Shown: positions 34,994 to 41,798 of the stretch, one piece after another
Layout of the letters: the number at the start of each line of letters is the position of its first letter
Numbering within the stretch: the stretch's first letter is position 1
Assembly: GCA_902633655.1 (NCBI GenBank)
Contig: CACPHA010000008.1
Span: 1 to 42,479 of the forward strand
Reading direction: 5' to 3'
Source: Paracoccaceae bacterium
GTDB lineage: Bacteria; Pseudomonadota; Alphaproteobacteria; Rhodobacterales; Rhodobacteraceae
DNA length: 42,479 nt
The notes under the pieces: model-generated
Told to the model about the DNA's origin: nothing
Seen by the model: the letters and a program-made list of their open reading frames with translations, nothing else
Databases searched by the model: none
Position numbers and translations under genes: made by a program

Positions 34994-35688
34994 TTTCTTG
35001 CCATATAAATAAAGTGAGTACGGGTAAAAGGAAACAATGCTGTAAGTAATTCAGCGAACCAAAAATTATTCTTAATTATTCTTCGCGATAAAGGGGGAGC
35101 TAAAAGTCCAGTTTGAATAAATTGTTCTTTTGAATGTGGCCACAACTTATTAAGATCTTGCCTAGAAACCTTACGAACATTATCATTATATGGGCTGTTA
35201 TATCTGAAATCGAAAACCATTAACCATCCATTGGGTTTTATTTTATCCCACATATCCAAAGCCAGTGATTTCCTAACATCATCATCAAGAATCGAACTAA
35301 AAACGGTGTGCGCGCTAACCAAATCAAACGCACCTTCAATTTCAGAAGTAATTTCACCCAAATGCCACTTTATCTCAGCCGGTGACATGGCTCTGGCTTG
35401 CTCCAATCTATCTGCTAAAAAATCTGTGCCTACTAGGTTTTTAGGGTCGCCCCCCCAAGATATTAAAGTACGTAAGAAATCACCCGTACCACATCCAACG
35501 TCCAATACTTCCAATTCAGCTATCGAAGCACCATATGCAGAATGCAAAGCAACGGAGATCATTCGCTGTTTCATAGCATCAAAGTAATGTTCATAAGGGT
35601 GGTGCCACGCGTACAAATTACGTTTTCCACCAAGATCCCGAGCTTTATATATTTCTCGAATTCGCTTCAGTTCGTTCATAAAAAACAC
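34990..35688 (-). CDS. Class I SAM-dependent methyltransferase
   Basis: A 232-residue methyltransferase, first gene of the minus-strand operon. Motif I is VLDVGCGTGDFL near residue 63. It is followed by LVGTDFLADRLEQAR, the acidic post-motif FDLVSAHTVFSSILDD, and PNGWLMVFDFRYNSPYN. The substrate is probably a sugar or sugar-lipid of the same pathway, but nothing in the sequence proves that. It overlaps the aminotransferase by 4 bp. The upstream 180 bp separate it from the divergent capD relic. Confidence 0.85.
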   Translation of the reverse strand: MFFMNELKRIREIYKARDLGGKRNLYAWHHPYEHYFDAMKQRMISVALHSAYGASIAELEVLDVGCGTGDFLRTLISWGGDPKNLVGTDFLADRLEQARAMSPAEIKWHLGEITSEIEGAFDLVSAHTVFSSILDDDVRKSLALDMWDKIKPNGWLMVFDFRYNSPYNDNVRKVSRQDLNKLWPHSKEQFIQTGLLAPPLSRRIIKNNFWFAELLTALFPFTRTHFIYMARK

Positions 35689-35870
35689 CTGTTAGAATGA
35701 GGGAAGTTAATTCAAAAACCCATCTAAATCTCGAAAATATTTTCTTTTTATCAATGCTGTTTTATGCAAAACCACCATTTCTAACATTGCACATCTAGTA
35801 TCTTCATCCTGTTTGTCAATATTATCAAGCGCATTTACGAGATAACGGGGCCACAGAAGAGCAGGGTCGT

Positions 35871-36162
35871 ATGAAATTTGTTTCGAGGCGACTCAACCTA
35901 GCTTTAAAGTTGAACCGAAATTCCATAGTTTTATTACAAGTGGTGACTGATGTTCTGGTGTTTTTCAGCTGTTTTATATTTGCACTTTTTCTCTAGGGCG
36001 AGAGCCTAAAGCTTATTGCAAACCCGGTAATTCTTCTGAGTTTGATTATTTCAATAGCATATGGGATGGTTGCTTTTGCCATCTTTGGTGTTTATCAGTC
36101 GCTGGGTCGTTTCATCACCGGCCATGTGTTGATGATAGTTGCCCAAGGTGTGTTGGTTACGA
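35871..36162 (+). pseudogene. Broken duplicate of the capD-like gene 5' end
   Basis: From an ATG at 35871 the frame reads MKFVSRRLNLALKLNRNS, closely matching the start of the dehydratase at 29931. A TAG at codon 42 (35994-35996) replaces the CAG of the intact gene. After the stop, the same frame continues GESLKLIANPVILLSLIISI through FITGHVLMIVAQGVLVT to about 36162, then similarity ends abruptly. Roughly four bases in five agree with 29931-30222. The homology begins at the start codon; the upstream regions differ. It is a direct repeat of the intact gene, 5.9 kb apart, and immediately precedes the GT2 gene. Confidence 0.92.
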
Positions 36163-36195
36163 AAGTTACAAAAAATTAAGGAAGGCACTGCTTAA

Positions 36196-37320
36196 TTGAT
36201 TTATTTATCAACCGCGCTGATCTTTATTATTGTGGCATCTTATATTTTATACCCATTGTTTGTATGGGCAATTGCGAACTTACAGCCAGGAAAAGCGCTT
36301 ACGTTTAAATCCGCCGACGGGACTCCAATAAATGTCCTAATTACCGTTCACAATGGAGAAAAAAATATTAAGGCTCGGCTAGATAATATTTTGCACGTGT
36401 TTACTAAAACTAACCAATCTAATCTTAATTTGTTTGTAGCTTCGGACGGATCTACAGATCAGACTGAAGATTTGGTTGAGAATTATGGAGCCGATATTGT
36501 TCGACTAATTAAGTGCAAAGAGAAACCTGGGAAAACCAGTGCTCAGTTGCAAGCGCTTGAGGAGATTACAGATGGTATCGTTGTATTTACTGATGTGAAT
36601 ACTGTATTTAAAGAAAACTTCTTGGAAGAAATTATAAAAGTGTTTGATGATCCCGATATTGGTGGAGTTACTGGGAACCTTCAACTAAAAGTTTCTAAAT
36701 CTGGGTTAAACCTTGCACAACGTCTTCATTGGTATTTTGAAACGGTCTCAAGAAAGGCTGAATCTTCTTTAGGTCTCCTCTCGACTGGTGCAGGAGCTTG
36801 TATGGCAGTCAGGAGGCGTTGCATATCGCCTTGGCGGAGCAATATTGGTGAAGACTGCGAGTTGCCGTTGCAAGTAGTTAGTCAGAACCAAAAGTTCGTG
36901 TTTGCAGAAAATGCTATTGCCTATGATAAATTTGCAGATAACTTCGAACAGGAATTTAAGGCAAGAATTAGAATGACGGTTAGGAATCTTGATGGCACTA
37001 TCCCATATTTATTGGAATTCTTGAAAAACTTTCGATTTAATCTTTGTCTGTCGATATTTGTTCATAAAATAGTAAGATGGTTAAGCCCTATCTTTCTGAT
37101 TTTATTATTAATAAGTAGCTTGGCTACCCCAAAATACGTAATAAGCGAAGTAATTCTCTTGCTTTTTTTATCTTGCTTTTGTGTCGCAGCTTTCCATAGG
37201 GTAATATCCCTTGGGAGGGCTGGCGCTTTATGTTATAGTTTTATAATGGTAAATTTAGCATTTTTAATAGGAATTGTTAAGTATCTTAATCAAGAGAAAA
37301 TAGATAGATATACTGATTAA
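36196..37320 (+). CDS. Glycosyltransferase family 2, membrane-bound
   Basis: A 374-residue inverting glycosyltransferase with one N-terminal membrane helix and about three C-terminal ones. GT-A fold landmarks are INVLITVHNGEKNIKARL, LFVASDGSTDQTEDLV, VVFTDVNTVF (the D-x-D-like acidic site), GGVTGNLQL, and STGAGACMAVRR with GEDCELPLQV. Donor and acceptor sugars cannot be read. The start is TTG at 36196 with AAGGAAGG about 10 nt upstream; no better in-frame start retains the first helix. It probably extends the lipid-linked glycan begun by the PglC-like enzyme. It follows the capD relic by 33 bp. Confidence 0.87.
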   Translation: MIYLSTALIFIIVASYILYPLFVWAIANLQPGKALTFKSADGTPINVLITVHNGEKNIKARLDNILHVFTKTNQSNLNLFVASDGSTDQTEDLVENYGADIVRLIKCKEKPGKTSAQLQALEEITDGIVVFTDVNTVFKENFLEEIIKVFDDPDIGGVTGNLQLKVSKSGLNLAQRLHWYFETVSRKAESSLGLLSTGAGACMAVRRRCISPWRSNIGEDCELPLQVVSQNQKFVFAENAIAYDKFADNFEQEFKARIRMTVRNLDGTIPYLLEFLKNFRFNLCLSIFVHKIVRWLSPIFLILLLISSLATPKYVISEVILLLFLSCFCVAAFHRVISLGRAGALCYSFIMVNLAFLIGIVKYLNQEKIDRYTD

Positions 37321-37419
37321 AAATGAATAGTATCAGATATTGAGGTACAGTTGGGGCGAACTTTGCGAAGAGCGAGTTTTCATTTGCTTTGATAATGGTA
37401 TGACGAGTTGAATGCTTAA

Positions 37420-37566
37420 ATGGTAGCAATCCAGCAACAGATGGTTGCAGCTAAGAAGAACGAACGCGGTAACGTACCGAAAGAATTAAAGCGTTTGTGT
37501 AAAGAGTTTGACTTTACTGCTGGAATACTGAAAAGAAAATTGGAAAAAGGTATAGATGAAAAATGA
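37420..37566 (+). CDS. Small 48-residue basic protein, coupled to next gene
   Basis: An open frame from ATG at 37420 whose TGA overlaps the ATG of the next gene as ATGA (37563-37566). The product is lysine-rich and helical in appearance (AAKKNERGNVPKELKRLCKE, then FDFTAGILKRKLEKG). I recognise no family. Precise coupling argues that it is translated; alternatively it is the tail of a lost gene. The preceding 100 bp (37321-37419) show no frame joined to it. Confidence 0.45.
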   Translation: MVAIQQQMVAAKKNERGNVPKELKRLCKEFDFTAGILKRKLEKGIDEK

Positions 37567-38309
37567 ACCGTTTTGGTTATTTTTTTAAATTTATTAATAG
37601 TAGTTTTAGCTACACATTTGATAAAAAAACCATCAGGCTGGGTAAGGGTGTTTACAAACATAATGAATGGAATGATACAAGAAAAATTTCTTGGGATTTT
37701 TATAGTACGCCCTCTATAAAAAATTATTTAAGATTGATCTTTGGCTCTACAGATTCTCATAAAATTTCAGCAGCGGCAAGTCTTAATGATAATTTCGACT
37801 TCTCGAGATACACCACCATTGGTGACATTGGAGGGGTTCCATTTAGTCAAGCATGGGTTATTGATAAATTAAATCCAGATTTACGGTTCATACTCACGGA
37901 CTACGACATAAACTCGATCAAAATACACTCTAAATGTCCGCCTATGGAAAATTCAAGACTAGATACTTTAGATGTAAAAACTCATAATTTTCAACAGTTG
38001 CAAGGTTGTGATTTGTTGATGATGTGGGGTGTTGATTCCGCCCTTGATGACGAAGATCTTACTAGGATATTTGAATATTGTAAGTTACAGGGTACTTCGT
38101 TGCTAATGGCTTCGATAAAGTTTCAGAAGTTTTCAGCTATTGGAATTGCTAGGTCAGTCCGTGGTAAGTTACTGGCCACTTTGGGAAGGGCACGAATGCA
38201 TGGAGTGTTCCGAAATGAACTTTATTTAAGAGAACTGTGTAAACAAGCAAATGTAACTATTGAAACAGTAGTAATCACTGATGTCTATCATATTTTTAAA
38301 ATAAATTAA
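37563..38309 (+). CDS. Methyltransferase-like protein, unknown substrate
   Basis: A 248-residue protein. The segment TTIGDIGGVPFSQAWVIDKL followed by RFILTDYDINS resembles the motif I and motif II region of a Rossmann-fold methyltransferase (D-x-GG, then an acidic residue after a beta strand). CDLLMMWGVDSALDDEDL would be the post-motif. The N-terminal 70 residues are not recognisable. No membrane helix. It is AT-rich like its neighbours and starts inside the end of the 48-residue frame. The assignment is by fold pattern, not by a named family. Confidence 0.58.
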   Translation: MNRFGYFFKFINSSFSYTFDKKTIRLGKGVYKHNEWNDTRKISWDFYSTPSIKNYLRLIFGSTDSHKISAAASLNDNFDFSRYTTIGDIGGVPFSQAWVIDKLNPDLRFILTDYDINSIKIHSKCPPMENSRLDTLDVKTHNFQQLQGCDLLMMWGVDSALDDEDLTRIFEYCKLQGTSLLMASIKFQKFSAIGIARSVRGKLLATLGRARMHGVFRNELYLRELCKQANVTIETVVITDVYHIFKIN

Positions 38310-38576
38310 CTGTTCTTATGATTTTTTAAGGAAAGATTAGCGTCTGCAAACTTTCCTCTTCAATGTAGGTAAAAGCTCGCTAAGTTAACTGTACACTATT
38401 CAATTACCTGCTGCTGAGTAAGCGTCAATTCTGTACCATGCATGACATTGGTAGAGGCAAAGCGCCAGTAACTAAGTCTTCAGTTTCTAAGCTAGACAAG
38501 TTTCTATAAAGCAATGCGTAGTTACGTAGCAAAGAAAAAAAATCATTTAACGGATGATCATTATTTAGAAAGGTAA

Positions 38577-38798
38577 TTTGTACGACTTTGGATACTATTT
38601 GCGGCGAATAGTGGAGTTAGAAGTGGTGAGCAAAGACAACTAAAATGGTTGGATGTAAGCATAGAAGTAGAAGGTGGTGGCAATGTACAAGAGATTAAAC
38701 TTGCTAAAATACTTGTTAGAAAAGAGACAAGCACTAAAAAGACCATAGGCAGAGTGCCGTTGCTACAGCGAAGAAACTTATTGCCGAACACAAACTGA
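38577..38798 (+). pseudogene. Tyrosine recombinase (phage integrase) fragment
   Basis: The frame ending at 38798 encodes LFAANSGVRSGEQRQLKWLD followed by VSIEVEG, LVRKETSTKKTIGRVPLLQ and a stop. A-x-NSG-x-R-x-GE-x-x-x-L-W-D is box I of tyrosine recombinases with the first catalytic arginine, and K-T-x-x-x-R-x-VPL is the beta-strand region after it. The N-terminal domain and the C-terminal part with the H-x-x-R and tyrosine are absent, and a stop lies just upstream, so it is inactive. It sits between two methyltransferase genes. The rest of 38310-38867 shows no gene. Confidence 0.72.
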
Positions 38799-38867
38799 TA
38801 AAAGGCGATATTAGAGGCAAAGCACTTAAACAATTAGATATGAAAGTGTGTTTATAATAGAGTTGAG

Positions 38868-38919
38868 AAGTGGTTATAAGGTTACTAACATTTCTCAACG
38901 TTTCTATTGCTTTTCAATA
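38868..38919. repeat. Imperfect repeat, copy A, left of methyltransferase gene
   Basis: About 52 bp beginning AAGTGGTTATAAGGTTACTA and ending TTTTCAATA. It matches 39923-39975 in direct orientation at roughly four of five positions with one 1-bp gap. It includes a dyad (GTTA...TAAC) and overlaps a wider inverted pair, GTTGAGAA...TTCTCAAC (38863-38900). It lies 69 bp after the recombinase fragment. Confidence 0.7.
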
Positions 38920-38988
38920 GTCACATAGCAGCTACTTTTTGAAATTTTGTACAATACCCTTAAGGAAATAATAGGACAACTTTACACA

Positions 38989-39867
38989 ATGAAAAAATTT
39001 ATAAAGTCGTGCATTCCACCAATTTTACAAAATAACATCAATCGTATTCGTCAAAAAATTAATAAATATATTTATAATATCCCGCCAGAGTATTCGGCAA
39101 AAATTACTTATAAATACTCTGATTTTAATGAGACATATGAAAATTTATGGGACTCCCCAAACTGGATTTTGTATGACGGTGATAAACTCAATAATGCGAA
39201 TACTTTAAAACCGCATATACATCAGCAATCCGTTATTAAGTCATGTAGAATATTAAATAAAGTAAACGGATACAAAAAATTCCATATTATTGATTTTGGA
39301 GGTGGTTGCGGCACACTTCCCGCCCAATTATTTAAATCATTTTTGAATGAAGAATTTAAATTAGAAGTGAGTGTTATTGATAGCCCTGAACTGATTAAAT
39401 TAGGGGCAGATTTTTTTTCAGATTCAACAAATATGAAATTTTTTGAACAAGAAAATGCTGATATGAGGAGTATCAGTGATAGATTTAAATCAAAAAATGT
39501 TGCTACTATTTTGAATATATCCTCTGTTCTTCAGTACATAGCCAATTACAAAGAATTTTTAACAAATTTGCTTGAGCAAACACAGCCATTAGTAGTAACC
39601 ATCACATGTCATCCTCGCTGTGAAAATGTAAATATTGATGCTTTTGCTGTTCAAAATGTTACAACACCTTTAGGGTTTTGTGGATCTACAATCGTAAATC
39701 TTTTTGGGAAAGACTCGTTGACTGATTGTATGCAAAATTTGGGTTACAATACTTTGTTTGAAGATTTTAATGAAATTAACGATACAGCATATTTTGACAA
39801 ATGTGACGATGAGCAATACCGAAATATGACACTGGTTGCCTATACATTTGTAAAAAACATAAGTTAG
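38989..39867 (+). CDS. Putative methyltransferase, TIGR04325-like
   Basis: A 292-residue protein with ENLWDSPNWILYDGD, then the Rossmann motif FHIIDFGGGCGTLPAQLF, VSVIDSPELIKLGADF and LNISSVLQYIANYKEF. The DFGGG-x-G motif and overall layout fit the TIGR04325 group of putative methyltransferases found in surface-polysaccharide clusters; the substrate is unknown. A frame continues upstream to TTG at 38947, but the ATG at 38989 has an AGGA 12 nt upstream and removes an unconvincing leader. The gene is strongly AT-rich and is framed on both sides by a 52-bp repeat, as a mobile cassette would be. Confidence 0.72.
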   Translation: MKKFIKSCIPPILQNNINRIRQKINKYIYNIPPEYSAKITYKYSDFNETYENLWDSPNWILYDGDKLNNANTLKPHIHQQSVIKSCRILNKVNGYKKFHIIDFGGGCGTLPAQLFKSFLNEEFKLEVSVIDSPELIKLGADFFSDSTNMKFFEQENADMRSISDRFKSKNVATILNISSVLQYIANYKEFLTNLLEQTQPLVVTITCHPRCENVNIDAFAVQNVTTPLGFCGSTIVNLFGKDSLTDCMQNLGYNTLFEDFNEINDTAYFDKCDDEQYRNMTLVAYTFVKNIS

Positions 39868-39922
39868 TTTTGGATAACTGAAATCTATTGATTTTAAAAT
39901 CAATTTTTTAGCTAATGTTGTC

Positions 39923-39975
39923 AAGTGGTTAGAAAGTTTCTAACACTTTTTCAAATTTTCTATTTCTTTTCAATA
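39923..39975. repeat. Imperfect repeat, copy B, right of methyltransferase gene
   Basis: Direct-repeat partner of 38868-38919. Its core is a near-perfect dyad, AAGTGGTTAGAAA, G, TTTCTAACACTT, consistent with a site bound by a dimeric recombinase or regulator. It lies 56 bp after the methyltransferase stop. Confidence 0.7.
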
Positions 39976-40008
39976 ATTTACGCTATATACACTTGCACAC
40001 TGTACGAT

Positions 40009-40038
40009 GAAGAACGTGCAGAATTATACACGTTCTTC
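40009..40038. terminator. Ten-bp perfect hairpin, possible terminator
   Basis: GAAGAACGTG, a 10-nt loop and CACGTTCTTC form a perfect stem just past the 3' end of the minus-strand DUF6641-like gene and after the plus-strand methyltransferase. No long T run follows on either strand, so terminator function is only plausible. Confidence 0.4.
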
Positions 40039-40049
40039 TGTTCGTTTGT

Positions 40050-40481
40050 TCACTTGATCTTCAGTGTCAAACGTCTGGCAAACTGCGCTTGTTGCTCAAT
40101 CAGTGCGTCTAACTCGCCTAGTTCAGCAGCCTCTCGCAACTTACGCAGTGTATCAGCCACCTCAGCTTCGCTTGCTAGTTCAATAGCATTCTTACCCTTA
40201 GCAAACTCTAATGGCTTACTTCCATAACGCACCACTAGGTTTATCTTTCCATCAACACTAGAAGTCCACCAACGCTTAACACGGTTGGCCGCTTCAACTT
40301 TGGTTTGCTTACCTTCGTCATCAGTAATCCACTTGTGCTGCATTGGCGTGTAGTCTTTGTCAGTTGCAAGATGGATTTGCTCATCAATCTTTGCAATCAG
40401 CTTGCGACGACGAACAGCGATAGGGTTGTTGTTTTGAAGTGGATTAAAAGCAACGAAAATCAGTGTATCAAGTACAGTCAT
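40050..40481 (-). CDS. DUF6641-like protein
   Basis: A 143-residue protein beginning MTVLDTLIFVAFNPLQ, with RRRKLIAKIDEQIHLA, VKRWWTSSVDGKINLVVRYG and KPLEFAKGKNAIELASEAEV. The pattern WW...GK-x-x-LVVRYG-x-KPLE-x-AKGKNAIE matches my memory of DUF6641, a family of unknown function from phage, plasmid and island contexts. A frame extends upstream to 40526, but the ATG at 40481 has an excellent AAGGAGG 5 nt before it. It has no obvious link to glycan synthesis and is probably cargo from a mobile element. Confidence 0.65.
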   Translation of the reverse strand: MTVLDTLIFVAFNPLQNNNPIAVRRRKLIAKIDEQIHLATDKDYTPMQHKWITDDEGKQTKVEAANRVKRWWTSSVDGKINLVVRYGSKPLEFAKGKNAIELASEAEVADTLRKLREAAELGELDALIEQQAQFARRLTLKIK

Positions 40482-40550
40482 AACAGCCTCCTTATTAGCT
40501 AAAAGCATTGTGCTTTCAGAGTTCAAAGGCTGGCATCCAAAGATTAGTCA

Positions 40551-41798
40551 TCAAGGTATATCAATATTATTAACAATAAAAGCTGATATCAATTCTTGTC
40601 CTCTTTCGTTCATGTGCCCATCTTTAATGAAGTAAATGTTACGCTTATCTGTGCTCCATATTTCTTTCAAGTATGGAAACATGTCTAATATCTTTACTTT
40701 TTTAGGAAGAGACTTTTTAAGTAAGTCTAACTCTATGTGGTAATCAATTTCTTTTATATCATCTACACCCAGCTCCTCCGCGTTGAAATATATTTCGTGA
40801 CGATGTGGGTATTGTATAAGAATTACTTCTTTACCGTTTGAAAGAGCTAAGTTACTTAACTCAGACAAGTTCTGGACATACTTTTGCCAATTTACGTCTC
40901 CTGTTAGTGAAACTTGGTCTGGATAGCTATCTGGAATCTCGTGAATGTAACTTCTATTGTCTTTAGTGTTAGGAAGATTTTTCTGCTTAATAACTCTCAC
41001 AAGTGCTCTAATTAAACCAGTCAAGAACGAGTTTTCTGCATAGTTGGATCCTTCTGCAATCGATCTTATACCACCAGTTCCTAATTTAGCATTTTCAAAA
41101 CTATCAAATATTTTTTCTCGAGTAAAAATTGTTGGTAATGAACCAATTATGATTCCATCGTGGCTGAGCCTATCTTTAAGGTTTAGATAAGTTGCCTTCA
41201 TTTGGCTAGCGGAGTAGCCTTGTATTGCTGCGTTATACATTTTTACATTTGTCTTCTGACTGACCTTGGAGGTCCACATATTATCAATTAAGACTCCCAT
41301 TCCTTCCGTAAATGAGTCTCCTAGAGCTATATAATCAAAGTGTATGTCTGAAAGATCGGAGTGCTTAATATTTTTGAAACCTAAGGCATCGGTTTGCCAT
41401 TCATACGTAAAGTCATTACCCCTAAATCCTTGGGATCTTACGTTTACGTTAGGCTTAAATTTTACAAATGGTGCTTCTTGTAAAAAGTCGACCGATTCGA
41501 TATTTTTTGAATTAGTAAGCTTCCAATTCGATATAACTGGGTGCTGAATTATTCTTAATGCAAATAGACCTTCTATAAGCAGTAAAAAAACGAGTATGAG
41601 GGCACTATTAACTGCCAATGTTTTCACTTTTCCAAGAATAACATTAGCAATGATAGGGCTTAGTAAAAGTGCTGTTGAAAGTGTAGCCAAAATTACATCT
41701 TTGTTGTCCGGTTGCTTTAAGTAACTGAGCAATAAAATAATTGTATGAACAATTACAAGACTTAGAAATGTGAGGTTTTTGAAATTAATCCAACTCAT
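40551..41798 (-). CDS. SGNH-fold membrane protein beside second carbamoyltransferase
   Basis: A 415-residue protein with about three to four N-terminal membrane helices (to residue ~90) and a C-terminal SGNH-like domain. The nucleophile block is IALGDSFTEGMGV, a later block is QGYSASQMKATYLNL, and the catalytic Asp/His block is IKDGHMNERGQELIS. It probably acts on the outer face of the membrane, for example as an O-acetylesterase or acyl-transfer partner; this is inferred. The start is taken at ATG 41798, with GAGGA 5 nt upstream inside the carbamoyltransferase end; an earlier ATG at 41810 lacks that. It overlaps the carbamoyltransferase gene by 14 bp. Confidence 0.75.
   Translation of the reverse strand: MSWINFKNLTFLSLVIVHTIILLLSYLKQPDNKDVILATLSTALLLSPIIANVILGKVKTLAVNSALILVFLLLIEGLFALRIIQHPVISNWKLTNSKNIESVDFLQEAPFVKFKPNVNVRSQGFRGNDFTYEWQTDALGFKNIKHSDLSDIHFDYIALGDSFTEGMGVLIDNMWTSKVSQKTNVKMYNAAIQGYSASQMKATYLNLKDRLSHDGIIIGSLPTIFTREKIFDSFENAKLGTGGIRSIAEGSNYAENSFLTGLIRALVRVIKQKNLPNTKDNRSYIHEIPDSYPDQVSLTGDVNWQKYVQNLSELSNLALSNGKEVILIQYPHRHEIYFNAEELGVDDIKEIDYHIELDLLKKSLPKKVKILDMFPYLKEIWSTDKRNIYFIKDGHMNERGQELISAFIVNNIDIP

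Noticed and set aside
38329-38357. 7-bp hairpin AGGAAAG...CTTTCCT as terminator of the 37563 gene
   Set aside because: Short stem, 15-nt loop and no T run.
38863-39975. Integron attC sites framing the methyltransferase gene
   Set aside because: The repeats have dyads but lack the GTTRRRY and RYYYAAC core sites of attC, and the recombinase fragment shows no integron-integrase insert. A different recombinase site is more likely.
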